Assembly: GCA_032716605.1 (NCBI GenBank)
Contig: CM064501.1
Span: 24,380,514 to 24,444,513, forward strand
Direction: 5' to 3'
Length of the DNA stretch: 64,000 nt
From: Paralithodes platypus
Lineage: Eukaryota > Arthropoda > Malacostraca > Decapoda > Lithodidae
Of this stretch, positions 21,661-33,190 are shown piece after piece. Numbering within the stretch: position 1 is the stretch's first letter; each line of letters opens with the position of its first letter. The notes beneath the pieces are model-generated. The model ran no database searches. It was not told the origin of the DNA and saw only the letters and a program-made list of their open reading frames with translations. A program made the translations under genes and the position numbers.

Positions 21661-22411
21661 TATCCTGAAAACACTATATAAATTACACAGGAAAATATAG
21701 TGTGTGAAACAGTGACATTTGGATTCAATTTTAAATTTTATGAGATAGATTAATTATCTTTGCTCAGAAACTAGCATTTTGAAGATAATTCATGTTTATT
21801 GAGATACTGTGAGTGCCTGACGTGACTTCTGAGAGGATATTTCAATGACATTTAAAGAAACTGATATTACGAAAACATATACCACAATTCATTAATGTTC
21901 CGGTAAGTGCCTTACTCTGCTGTATTCTTAGCAGTAATATGTTCAATATTTATAAGAAAGTGCCGCATATAAGTAATGATAGTACAGTAATTACCTCTAA
22001 CTATTTCGACGTTTTAGTCGTAATTCATCAGAAAAACTAAATATTCATAAAATGATGCCATATTTCGATGGCATTGTTGGCATAGGGTAGTGACATGCTA
22101 ATGATATTAATGATATTGATATCATGGGGTATATGATATTTATATATATCGGTACATACATTATTTATACAAAATTAATATCATCGATGGATACAGGACT
22201 AATTAAATACTAAATTGATATTTACAGAGGTAACAACAGATTGACAATCAAGATGGTAATTGATGAAGTGAAAGGTGTGAGGATCGGTATATTCTTTAAT
22301 TTCGTATTATTATTATTTTTATTTTAAACATACCGGTACCGATTACACATATCGTTTTCATCTGTAATCTGTTTGGCTACTTGTGTTTATATTGATTAGC
22401 AGGAGTCTCCT
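21661..22411. other. Unassigned AT-rich stretch
   Basis: No ORF, repeat or promoter signal that I can defend. Confidence 0.5.
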
Positions 22412-22478
22412 CAACCCCTTGATGATCATGACGAGTTTTGACAGTATATTCTGGCTACTATTAGATGATTGTATATAG
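22412..22478. mobile_element. MITE family 2b, left part, split by a LINE A insertion
   Basis: CAACCCCTTGATGATCATG, then TTCTGGCTACTATTAGATG, matches the left part of the family. The missing right part resumes at about 26,010 on the far side of the LINE. Confidence 0.6.
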
Positions 22479-25400
22479 CTCGGAGTCCCCGGGGGGGGGG
22501 GGGGGGGAGGAGGGGGGGACCATTAATGCCCCGACACCCGACCGACCATCCCCTGACGACCCCACAAAATTACCTGTACCTCGGCCTGTTACTCCTTCTA
22601 TTGATTCCTGCAACATTCGCAGACTTTCCTCTAACTTTTACTCTGTTGAACACCATCTCTCCTCCTACAAACCTGATCTACTCTTCCTCACCAAAACTCA
22701 GGTGTCTGTAGCAACATCCAGCAGCCCCTTCTCTGTATCCTCCTACTTTCTCTATCCTAGTTTCAAAGCCAAAGGCGGATGTTGTGCATATGTGCACAAC
22801 AAAGTCACTTGCTCTCGTGTTCCCGATTTCGACTCCTCTGAATTCTCAACTTTATGGCTCAAACTTTCCTGTCATTCGCTTACTAAATATTTCTGTGCTG
22901 TCTATCTTTCCCCTAACTCTACCAACTTTTCCAAATTCTTTGACTATCTAAACTCTACAGTGGAACACATTCTATCTATTTCTCCTTTCTCAGAAATCTC
23001 CATCTTAGGAGATTTCAACGTTCACCACCGCCAATGACTCTCCTCTCACACTACTGACCCACCTGCTGAACAAGCCTACGTCTTGTCTATCATAAAAATG
23101 ACCTAGAGCAGTTAGTTCAGCAATCCACCCGTATCCCGGATAGCATCGGAGATCGGCCCAACATTCTTGACTTGTTTCTAACTTCTAACCCTTCTTCTTA
23201 TACTGTCGATCTTTTCTCTCCTTTGGGCTCCTCCGACCATAAACTTATCTCTGTCAACTGTCCTATCTCTCCAATACGGCCACCCGATCCTTCTAGCCGG
23301 CGGCACTTGTGGCACTTTGGCGCTGCCGACTGGGAGGCTCTCCGGCAGTACTTCTTTGATTTCCCATGGAATTAATTCTGCTTCCGTGGCCGGGGACCCT
23401 TGGAGAGTGCTGAACGCATTACCAAGGTAATCCTATCGGTCATGGAAGCATACATTCCATTCTCTTTCTCTCAGACTAATGCTAAAAAATCTTGGTTTAC
23501 TCATGCCTGTTCTACTGCTGTCCGCAATAAGGAGGAAGCATTTAAACGGTACCGACGCCGTAAAACTCAAGACTCTCATTCTTCCTATGTTTCTGCCCGG
23601 AATCAAGCCAAATCTGTTCTTCGACTTGCCAAACACTCTTTCATCAATAATAAATGCACTGAACTATCCAACTCTAGCTCTTCCTAAGCTTTCTGGCATC
23701 TAGCCAAAAACCTCTCCAACAATTTTTCTTCCTCGTCTTTCCCTCCCCTTTCCCACTCTGATGGTACAACCATCACTTCTTCCTCTGACAAAGCTAAACT
23801 CTTCACTCAAACGTTTGCTAGAAACTCCACCTTGGATGATTCCGGTGCTATTCCTCCCTCTCGACCCTCCTCTCTCTTACTTATGCCTAATATCCTAATC
23901 TCTTCTAATGATGTACTTTCTACTCTCTCTGGGCTTAATACTAATAAGGCGTACGGTCCGGACGGTGTTCCTCCTGTTGTTCTCAAAAACTGTGCTTCCG
24001 TGCTGACTCCCTGCCTAGGCAAACTCTTTCGTCTCTGTCTATCCTCTAATGTCTTCCCTTCATGCTGGAAGTTTGCTCACATTCAACCTGTCCCAAAGAA
24101 GGGTAACCACTCTCAACCCTCCAACTATCGTCCAATTGGTCTCATCTCTTGTCTTTCTAAAGTTTTTGAAACTATTCTTGCTTCCAAATTTCTTCAGCAT
24201 TTCTCTTCTCATAATCTGTTCTCAGATCGCCAGTATGGCTTCCCTAAGGGTCGCTCTACTGGTGATCTTCTTTCATATCTTACTAACTCTTGGTCATCCT
24301 CCTTTCGGGACTTCGGTGAGACTTTTTCTATTGCACTAGACATATCGAAAGCCTTCGATAGAGTCTGGCACAAATCTTTAATTTCTAAACTACCCTCCTT
24401 CGGTTTCTATCCCGCCATCTGTGCCTTTGTCTCTAATTTCCTTTCCGGCCATTCCATAGCCACGGTTGTGGACGGCCATCATTCACTTCCTCACCCTATC
24501 AACTCCGGTGTTCCTCAGGGGTCTGTCCTATCTCCTATTCTCTTTCTAATTTGTATAAATGATCTCCTCAACTGTACCTCAATTCCCATCCATTCATACG
24601 CAGACGGCTCAACCTTACACTACTCCATTAGTTTTTCAGAACGCCCCAGCCAGCAATCCCTCAACGACAAACGTAATGAAGCCATAGAACTCTTACATTC
24701 TGATCTAAATACTATCTCCAATTGGGGCAGAGAAAACCTTGTTGCCTTTAACACCTTACGAGCGGCCTATGCGGTTTATTTATGTGTACCGCCCAGCGGG
24801 GTGTTTTTAGCCAAAATAGGGCTGTTTACGTGATCATTTTCATGCCTAAATAAGACCCAGAACGTAAAACAAGTATCTATCCCTGAAAGGGCATAAACAG
24901 AGCTTTCGAATGACACCATAACGATCCTTGTATGATGGATAGTTTTCTTGCAATAACCGTGCAACGCGAGTGCAAAAAGCAGGTAATTCGGTACTTTCGG
25001 TACATAATTGAGTATGTAGCGAGTGAGAGAGGGAGGAGGGAGCTGAGATTTGTGTCAGTAGGTTCGCCGCGGTGGTCTGGAGCAGTCATACGCTCGCTAG
25101 TCTCCTGCCACCACTTGTCTCTCTCTCTCAGCCACATTACGTGCTGAAATTGCCACTCGACCTATGTCGAGCGCCGCCACATAGTCCAGCTTTATTTAAC
25201 TCGACTTAAGTGGTGAGCCGCTTTTTAAGGGTTAATGCTTCCAAAACCCAATTTCTCCATTTATCTACCTGTAAGGAACTCCCAGCGAACTATCCCTTAT
25301 TCTTCAACAATACAAAAATTAATCCTTCATCTCAATATTCTTGGTGTCTCTTTTTCTTCGGCGCTCAGTTGGAAGGACCATATTACCAGTCTTGCTAAGG

Positions 25401-26009
25401 CAGCCTCCCAGAAGCTGGGTGTGCTCAACCGCCTTAGGAGGTTCTTTTCCCCTGCACAGCTTCTTGCTCTGTACAGGGGCATAGTGCATCCTTGTATTGA
25501 GTATTGTTCACATGTATGGGGAGGTTCCTCTCACACCGCTCTCCTAGACAAAGTTGAAAGGAAGGCCTTTTGTATCAGTAACTCCCGTCCAATCACCAAC
25601 TCTCTGCAATCTCTCTCTCCGCCGCAATGTTGCATCTCTCTCGCTATTTTATCGCTACTATAATAGTCAGTGTTCCTCAGAGCTTTCCCAGTGTATGCCA
25701 CCTCCTTTACGTAGGGCACGTGGTACCGTCTTGCAACTCAATCCCACCCCTACTCTGTGCAACTCTCCAACCCGAGAGTGAAACGTTACTCTCAAACTTT
25801 CTTCTACTCAACAGCTGAGCTCTGGAACTCTCTCCCAGAATCAGTCTTTCCCTCTTCCTATGACTTAAATTGCTTCAAACTCTGTGTGTCCAGGCATTTT
25901 GGCTCGAACGTCCCTTGATTTTTGCCCTGTCACTCTTTCAACTATGGGGGAGGCACTCGCTATAGGCAGTTCTGCCTTTTGCCTCCCTCAATCACATAGA
26001 AAACAAAAT
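22479..26009 (+). pseudogene. LINE family A, nearly full ORF2 (endonuclease-RT), decayed
   Basis: After a G-rich start, the frame from about 22,520 gives an AP-type endonuclease (PDLLFLTKTQV; GDFNVHHRQ near 23,010-23,036; SSDHKLISV near 23,235), then an RT. RT blocks: KAYGPDGVPPVVLK, ALDISKAFDRVWH, SGVPQGSVLSPIL and C-terminal LWNSLPESVFPS. Breaks include W to TGA at 23,037, a frameshift near 23,090, stops near 23,374 and 23,686, and a 480-bp MITE at 24,752-25,231. The catalytic motif is YADG (24,597-24,608), so a metal-binding aspartate is lost. The 3' end is A-rich (CACATAGAAAACAAAA). Confidence 0.9.
24752..25231 (-). mobile_element. 480-bp TTAA MITE (family P), copy 2, inside LINE A
   Basis: TTAA at 24,748-24,751 and 25,232-25,235. 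Other family A copies have an uninterrupted TTTAATGC at this position (38,677 region, inverted), so insertion is exact. Ends are CACCTTACGAGCGGCC and (inverted right) CCCTTAAAAAGCGGC. Confidence 0.92.
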
Positions 26010-26136
26010 ATGAATTAAAAGAGTAAAGACTACCTGAATTTATCCTGCGACTTCCATATACCCTGCCTAATATAAACAAAATCTTCTAATGCTACCTAGA
26101 ATAAACTGCCATCATGTGTCACAATACTCAAGGGAT
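26010..26136. mobile_element. MITE family 2b, right part, split by LINE A
   Basis: It resembles the right half of the intact 2b copy at 26,440-26,653: AATCTTCTAATGCTACC, CATCATGTGTCACAATAC and CAAGGGATTAA. Together with 22,412-22,478 it restores a normal-length MITE. Confidence 0.55.
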
Positions 26137-26439
26137 TAATCTTATAAACATATAATTACAAACCAAGGTGAGTGCCTTCAATTGTCGCACAGAGAGAAAC
26201 TGCAGTATTGACATTAGCTTAAGATTTTCTGAGCAAAAAGATAAACATCAATGTGGTCTCGAATAGTAGTCACATAAATCATGATAGAAAGTAGGAGACG
26301 TGGACTGTCAAAATATAGATAGCTTCATTGTCTGTCTAATTATATAGGCCTATAACTACATACCACAATCTATATTATTATAGCAAGTTGCCATAAATAT
26401 AAACCATAAAACAAGGACATAAACCAAGAAACATTTCTA

Positions 26440-26653
26440 CTAACCCTTTCAAGATACTATTGGGCATTTGTTTTGTTGTCTGGTTATTATTAGACGATAT
26501 TATTCAGATTAGCAAGGGTATTTGGAAGGCAGAGGATTAATTGAGATAGTCTTGTCTTTTTAAATACCCACAGATCCTTCCTATACTGTATACAATCGTA
26601 TAATGATAGCCATAAATAACTTCCAAAATGCGTCATGATCCTCAAGGGGTTAT
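26440..26653. mobile_element. MITE family 2b, intact-length copy
   Basis: It begins AACCCTTTCAAGATACT and ends GATCCTCAAGGGGTTA, imperfect inverted ends. The internal GGTTATTATTAGACGAT block is shared with family 2. Confidence 0.6.
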
Positions 26654-26782
26654 GTCAGTCATTGCGAAAGTTACACATTGAACGATAATTGGGAGACTTT
26701 GTCAAGGAAAACTCGGCAATCACTGTCAGATTTTTCGCTGACTCTCACCATTTACTTTTCCAAACACACATACACAAACACA

Positions 26783-26805
26783 CACACACACATACAGAAA
26801 CTAGA
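26783..26805. repeat. (CA)n microsatellite
   Basis: ACACACACACACAC within an imperfect CA/ATAC stretch. Confidence 0.8.
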
Positions 26806-26879
26806 GGCCAATTAGTGCCGACATGTAATGGTTACTGTTGGGGGCAGCTGCCATGGAGTACGTCACATTTACAACCAAC

Positions 26880-27096
26880 ATTTACCCTTTCTGTACCAGC
26901 GACGTCTGTTATATATTATTCTAGCTATATTTATACGACTTTATGCCGCTTGGAAGTATCTGTGGTACCGTAATTTAAACGATTGATTGAGATAGTTCGA
27001 AGCCTTATAATTTGCTAGAGATCCTACCTACACTGAATAAAATCGATTAGGGTAGCAGTAAAATATATAGGATGTCGACAGTAGAGAAGGTGTTAA
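26880..27096. mobile_element. MITE family 2 copy
   Basis: It starts ACCCTTTCTGTACCAGCGAC and ends at TTAA 27,093-27,096. The interior CTATATTTATACGACTTT and CTGAATAAAATCGATT blocks match the family. Confidence 0.7.
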
Positions 27097-27325
27097 GGGA
27101 GCCATTTATGTGCCTTACAATACCGTCAACGTCCTTTGGTTTGTGTTTCAGCTATATTGAGGCGATTTTATTTACCTTCGGAAGGATATTATATGGTAGC
27201 TAAAAAGATTCATTGAGTTCGTCTGCAATCTGTTAACGAGTTCACATCCTCCCTAAGCTGAATAAAACCGTCTAGTAGTTGCCCGAATATAACGAAAAGG
27301 ATGTCACCGGTACAGAATGGGTTAA
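27093..27325. mobile_element. MITE family 2 copy abutting its neighbour
   Basis: It runs from the same TTAA (27,093) to TTAA at 27,322-27,325 and ends GTCACCGGTACAGAATGGG. The two adjacent copies share one TTAA, consistent with one inserting at the end of the other. Confidence 0.7.
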
Positions 27326-27448
27326 AGTTGAGGTCATTTGTGAGAACCGTATTACAGGCTCTTTATATAGATTACCGATTAACTTTCTAGAGGATGCTAA
27401 AATTCAATAGTACTGTTTATTTTTGTTTGCTTCACTAACATATGTGTA

Positions 27449-27522
<74 letters not shown>
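27449..27522. repeat. (TA)n microsatellite, about 37 units
   Basis: Uninterrupted TA run. The tyrosine/isoleucine ORF over it is a translation of the microsatellite. Confidence 0.95.
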
Positions 27523-27526
<4 letters not shown>

Positions 27527-27574
27527 TATATGTGTAAATATATCTACAATATATCTATACATATATATTATATA

Positions 27575-29080
27575 TATATTTTTGTTTTTTTGTTATGTGA
27601 GTGAGGGTGACAAAAGACAAAACTGACTGTATCGAGTGCCTCCCCCAGAGTTGAAAGCGTAACAGGGCCAAAATCAAGGAACGTTCGAGCCAAAATGCCT
27701 GGACACACAGAGTTTGAAGCAATTTAAGAGGGAAATGTTGATTCTGAGAGAGAGAGTGCCAGATTTCAGCTGTTGAATTACAATGAATTAAAATGTAAAA
27801 CTTGCAAACTAAACAAACCAAAACTGGCACAAAGACATTATAAAGTCAAAATAACTTATCAAAATCGCTATGTGGAGAACACGCTTACTAAAATAAAATG
27901 TATGTAATAAAAGAACACAATCCACCACATAAGGGTGTACATTACTACATGAGCAAGTTAATTTGTTTCCCAAGCAAACTAATCGCACACATAGCAACGC
28001 ACTATCGTCACGTTCAAGGAATTAGTCAATTTGGGAAGTCCGGGACGTTCTGGTAAATTTGACTAAACTCTGCATGAATACAGAAACTGCAGTTAGTTTC
28101 AAAATGTTCTATTAAATTTAAATTTGTAACTTGACATGATATAGCAACAGTACAAAATACAAATATTGATAAGATATCTATAATATTACAAAAAACATAC
28201 AGCACTCACTAACGATAGTGCTATCGGATAGGTACTCTTGAGTTGGAGAGGTGCACAGAGTAGGGGTGGGATTGTGTTGAAAGACGGGTAATGCGTACCT
28301 TACGTAGAAGAGGTGATATACACTGAGAGAGCTCTGAGTATCACTGATATTGTAGTAGCGAGAGAATAGCAAGAGAGATGCAACACTGCGGCGAAAAGAG
28401 AGAGGTTGCAGCGAGTTGGTGAGTGGACGGGAGTTAATTATACGAAAGGCTTTCCTTTCTACTTTGCCTATGAGTGCGGTGTGTGAGAATCCTCCCCTCA
28501 CATGTGAACAATACTCAATACAAGGACACTCTGTGCCCCTGTACAGGGCAAGAATCAGTGCAGGGGTAAGGAACCCCTTGAGGTGGTTGAGCACACCCAA
28601 CTTCTGGGAGGCTGCCTTAGCAAGACTGGTAATATGGTCCTTCCAAGAGAGAGCAGAAGAAAAAGAGACACCGAGAATATTGAGAGAAGATGAAGGATAG
28701 ATTTTTGTATTGTTGAAGTACAAGGGATAGTCCTCTGGGAGTTCCCGACGGTTAGATGGATAAATTGGGTTTTGGAAGCATTAAAGGCAAAAAGGTTTTC
28801 TGTGTCCCAATTGGAAGTGGTAGTTAGATCAGAAGATGAGTGTTGTATGCCTTCATTATGCTTGTTTTTGAGGGATTGCTGGCTTGGGCGCTCTAGAAAA
28901 CTAAATTAGTAGTGTAACTTAGAATCGTCTGCATATGAATGGATGAGACTGGAGGTACAGTTGAGAAGATCATTTATGAAAATTAGAAAGAGAATAGGAG
29001 ATAGGACAGAGTCCTGAGGAACACCGGAGTTGATAGGTTGAGGAAGTGAGCGATGGCTGTCCACATGTGTATGCAGGAGA
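27575..29080 (-). pseudogene. LINE family A fragment with a 440-bp insertion
   Basis: Minus-strand sequence matches family A from the RT (SGVPQ region near 29,030) to the 3' end near 27,580. Readable frame 28,723-28,178 includes NILGVSFSSALSWKDHITS and CIEYCSHVRGG. Between about 27,780 and 28,225 an unrelated AT-rich 440-bp segment replaces some 25 bases of the family sequence. The copy is 5'-truncated and dead. Confidence 0.82.
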
Positions 29081-29097
29081 CAAATTGAATGTTGGGT

Positions 29098-29215
29098 TCA
29101 ACATGCCTGGACACAAAGTTTAAAGCAGCGTAAGTCATAAGATAAATTATTGAGATTGATTGAGGGAGAGAGTTTCAGAGTTTACTTGGTGAGTAGAAGA
29201 AAAACAGAGAAAGAA
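29098..29215 (-). pseudogene. Short LINE family A 3' fragment
   Basis: CATGCCTGGACACAAAGTTT, then AGGGAGAGAGTTTCAGAG, matches the family 3' region seen at 37,990-38,095, more diverged than other copies. Confidence 0.6.
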
Positions 29216-29279
29216 AGAACAACATTCACACAAAATCCATGCACATAATGGTTACCAGTACATCCAATCATGTAAAACA

Positions 29280-29304
29280 TTCTCTCTCTCTCTCTCTCTC
29301 TCTC
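29280..29304. repeat. (TC)n microsatellite
   Basis: About twelve TC units. Confidence 0.9.
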
Positions 29305-29447
29305 GTCAAAAGTATCTATTTTATGAAACTATATGTGATTCTATTGTATTTTTTGAGGCTCTATTCAACATAAAAACATCAATTTCAACCTCAATCTCAA
29401 CCTCTCTCGCTTTGGTAACGTAGAGTTAGCAAAATTATACCGTGTTT

Positions 29448-29735
29448 AAGGAGCAAACCAAATGTGGAGCGTCTTTCGAAATTGAATATTATTCCCCTAA
29501 CACAGTGGAGATTATGAGGTGACTTAATTGAAGTTTTCAAGATCATCAAAGGCATCGACAATTTGAACTGCAGTACTGTAAGTACTTTACAATCGACCAG
29601 TCAAATTACACAAGGAGAAATGGTTATAAAATCTTTGGTAATTAATTTAAAACAGCAGCAACTTAGAAAGGAAGTAACCTTGAGGGGCCGCAAACTCTGT
29701 TGTTGCTTGCTTGCCTTTATACTCCTTTGTGACTC
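29448..29735 (+). pseudogene. CR1-like LINE, short 3' copy with internal deletion
   Basis: It translates as the CR1 C-terminal block (LIEVFKIIKGIDNLNCS, then YFTIDQSNYTRRNGYK after a frame change). It then jumps to the family 3' end GTTGTTGCTTGC and the decamer-like tail ACTCCTTTGTGACTCC. The C-terminal WNGLP region is missing, so it is internally deleted. The next CR1 copy starts at once downstream. Confidence 0.7.
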
Positions 29736-29737
29736 CT

Positions 29738-32700
29738 TCTTGGCGGAATACGCATTACCAGGTTATACTCCCTTCAGCTGCGAAAGATCCCATAGAATGG
29801 GAGGTGGGGTTCTGCTATATGTTAAAAGTAATCTTCACCCAATCGAGGTAACCAAACCTGCCATTAATAATATTGATACTAGTTACGTTCAAATAAATAA
29901 TCAAGCAAGCAAGATAATAATTGGCCTCATTTATCGACCTCCTGCACAATCACCCGATACTGACGAGAAACTCATGATCAAATATCAGAAATAAGTTGTC
30001 AGGAAGAAGCAGTAATAGTTGGCGATTTCAATCTGCCAGTCACAACATGGGGCGAACCACTAAATGCTCACTCGGGACATGATCTATATGCTAATCTTCA
30101 GGAAAGTGCCCTTTATCAACAAGTAGAACACCCAACGAGGGGAAATAACATTCTGGATATTATTCTAACGACAAATGAAAGACTGGTAAATAGCGTTAAA
30201 ATCGGACCGGAATTTAGCTCTAGTGACCATAGGATAGTGTCCTTTAACATTAAAGTAAATAATGACAAAGTAAACGAGAGCACGGAAAAAGTACCAGATT
30301 ATCGAAGGGCCGACTTTAACAAACTTAGGATGCATCTTGCCAATACTGACTGGAGTGAAATGACCGAAACTCATGATGTAAATCGATTATGGAACATATT
30401 ATCTAATAACCTAAACAAAGCAATTAATACAAGCATCCCTCTACGAAACCGGCACCCAGCAGGCAAATATAAGCCAAAATGGTGGAATAATGAAATAAAA
30501 AACATCCTCTTAGTAAAAAAGCAGGCATACCAAAAATATAAGGCAACTCAGAATAATAGCGATAAATTAGAACACGATAGACTGCGTCGAACAACCAAAA
30601 ATCTCATCAAACGAAGTAAGAAGAATCTGGAACTTCATATTGCCAGCTCCAGCAAGTCCAATCCGAAAGAATTTTACAGCTATATAAGAAACAGAAAAAC
30701 GGTAACTTCAACAATAGGCCCACTTGTTGCGGAAAATGGAGATCATACAGATAACAAAGTACAAATGGCGAATATCCTAAATAACTATTTTGCATCAGTT
30801 TTCACGTCGGAAGATACTACCGGTAACCAACCTACCCCTACGAATCAATCAAATGGCACTGAGCTCGAAAACTTTACGATTTATGAAGACGATATCCTGT
30901 TCGCAATCAACAATTTGAAAGTTAATAAAACCCCAGGCCCTGATAAAATATCCCCAAGGATCCTAAAAGAAGCAAAACACGAATTATTTAACCCACTCGC
31001 AAATCTGTTCAACAAATCATTGAATGTTGGGATAGTTCCAAATGAATGTAAACTAGCTAACGTGACGCCCATATACAAAAAAGTAAATAAGTCCTCTCCC
31101 GGCAATTATCGACCAATTAGCTTAACATCGGTAATGGGCAAATTAATGGAAACCATTATAAGGGACAAAATAGTAAAACATTTGGAAGAAAATAATTTGA
31201 TAAAAGATTCTCAGCACGGTTTTAGAAATAAACGTTCATGCTTAACAAACTTACTCGATTTCTTCAATGATGTTTACAAATCATATGATAAGGATAGAGC
31301 AGTTGATATAATATATCTCGATTTTCAGAAAGCTTTGGATACCGTACCCCACAAGAGACTAATTGACAAAATAAAAGCTCATGGCATAACAGGAAAAACT
31401 CTGAAATGGCTCGAAAATTGGCTCTCAGACCGTAAACAAAGAGTTGTAATAAATGGTGAAGAATCTGATTGGTGCAAAGTAAATAGTGGCATTCCCCAGG
31501 GTTCGGTATTAGGTCCTATTCTTTTTATAATTTACATAAACGACTTAGACGAAGGAATAAAATGCAAAATTTCGAAATTTGCTGACGATACAAAAATTAC
31601 TAATAAAGTAACCTCAACAGTACATTGGCAAAAACTACAAGGTGACCTAGACACTTTAGAAAACTGTGCAGAAAAATGGCAAATGAAATTCAACATAGAA
31701 CAATGCAAAGTATTACACATCGGTAGTAACAACGCTAAAAAAGATTACTCAATGAACAACATTCAACTATCAAATACAAATAATGAAAAGGATCTATCAA
31801 GTGACCTGAAGCCGAGTAAACAGTGTACAGAGGTAATAAAAACTGCTAATAAATTGGTGGGTTTCATCGGCAGAACATTCAAATTCAAATCAGAAAAAAT
31901 CATACTTACTCTATTCAACTCATTGGTCCGTTCCCATCTCGAATACTGCGTGCAATTCTGGTCACCGTACTACCGAAAGGACATAAATAAACTTGAAAAG
32001 GTGCAACGCAGAGTCACTAAAATGATACCTAGATTGCGTAATAAACCGTACAAAGAGCGCTTAAAAGAACTAAATTTGTTTGGCTTAACAAAGCGCAGAA
32101 TGAGAGGTGACCTAATAGAGGTGTTCAAAATCTTCAAGGGATTCAGCAACCTAAATGTAAGCGAAATATTTACGATCAATCAAGCAAACTCGAGAAACAA
32201 TGGTTAATAAGATTATAGGCAAGCGTTTTCATTCTCACGAGGCGAAGCATTTCTTCTTCAACCGCGTTGTGAATAATTGGAACAGACTACCCTCGAACAT
32301 TGTAAACTGTAATACTGTCGAAACATTTAAGTACCATCTGGATAAACACATGGCAAATAACCCCCGATTAACACAGTTTCTTTCAGAATAACGCGCAACG
32401 AAATTTCAACGCATACCGCAATGTATATTGATTTTCATACATCTGTTCCCTTTCAGAATTGTAGTAAATAGAGTTAGCTTAGATTACAAATCAACTTCTT
32501 TTTCTCCCTGTCCTGTCCGAATTTCCGTGTCAATTTTTCAATACTAAATGGTATTTTTCCTATCTGTTTCCATGCCAGCATTAGCTGGAGGGAGTGGTGG
32601 GTGGGGAGGAGCCTTCTTCTTTGCTATCCTTTTCTCTACCTCGTAGTCAGTAGATTAGTAGTTTTAGATATCCAAACTGTCCCGTAAGGACCAATAGGTC

Positions 32701-32741
32701 TGTTGCACTTTGTTCTCCTTTGTATTCCTTTGTACTGTGTA

Positions 32742-32745
<4 letters not shown>
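29738..32745 (+). pseudogene. CR1-like LINE, endonuclease-RT nearly complete, two frameshifts
   Basis: The copy starts inside the endonuclease (AEYALPGYTPFSC). It continues through LIYRPPAQSPDT, GDFNLPVTTWG, SSDHRIVSF, then RT blocks NKTPGPDKISPRILKEAK, NYRPISLTSVMGKL, LDFQKALDTVPHKR, GIPQGSVLGPILF and FADD at 31,578-31,589, to the C-terminal FNRVVNNWNRLPSNIVNC. One frameshift lies near 29,990 and one near 32,200; the central frame (30,237-32,207) is 656 residues uninterrupted. The 3' UTR ends at CCTTTGTATTCCTTTGTACT. ORF1 and the first endonuclease residues are absent (5' truncation). It shares the CR1 architecture of the 39.6 kb copy but is clearly diverged, so it is a different subfamily. 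Confidence 0.9.
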
Positions 32746-32772
<27 letters not shown>

Positions 32773-32856
32773 CAACTCCAAGTGTATGTATTTTATATTA
32801 CTATATAATTATGTATACTAGCTGAGGTACCGTGCGCTGCCCGGGAAGAAATCGGC
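32746..32856. repeat. (TC)n microsatellite and spacer
   Basis: TCTCTC run at 32,745-32,772 directly after the CR1 tail, then an AT-rich spacer. Confidence 0.8.
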
Positions 32857-33180
32857 CCCCCCCCCCCCCCCCCTACCCCCCCCACCCACCCACACACACC
32901 AAATACATATTTTTCCACCCCCTTAGTATGCATGCCAAGTATGGGCTCTCTATCTTGGAAACTGAGGGAGTGGGAGAGGGGGGTCCGTCCCCCCTGACTT
33001 AAAACCTATTCTGGCACCCCCTTAGTATGCATGTCAAGTATGGGCCCTCCATCTTAAAAACTGAGGAAGTGAGGGGGGCTCCACCCCCCCCCCCCCCCCC
33101 CCATAGCTTAAAACCTATTATGGCACCCTCTTAGTATGCATGCCAAGTATGGGCACTCCATCTTGAAAACTGAGAGAGTA
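32857..33180. repeat. Poly(C) tracts and a 99-109-bp tandem repeat, 3 units
   Basis: CTTAGTATGCATGCCAAGTA recurs with TTAG at 32,923, 33,022 and 33,131. Each unit also has CTCCATCTTGAAAACTGAG and a variable poly(C)/(G) segment, and the length difference comes from the homopolymers. Confidence 0.85.
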
Positions 33181-33190
33181 GTTCGTGAAG

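Noticed and set aside
27423..27626. Tyr/Ile-rich 67-residue ORF resembling a membrane peptide
   Set aside because: It is the translation of a (TA)n microsatellite.
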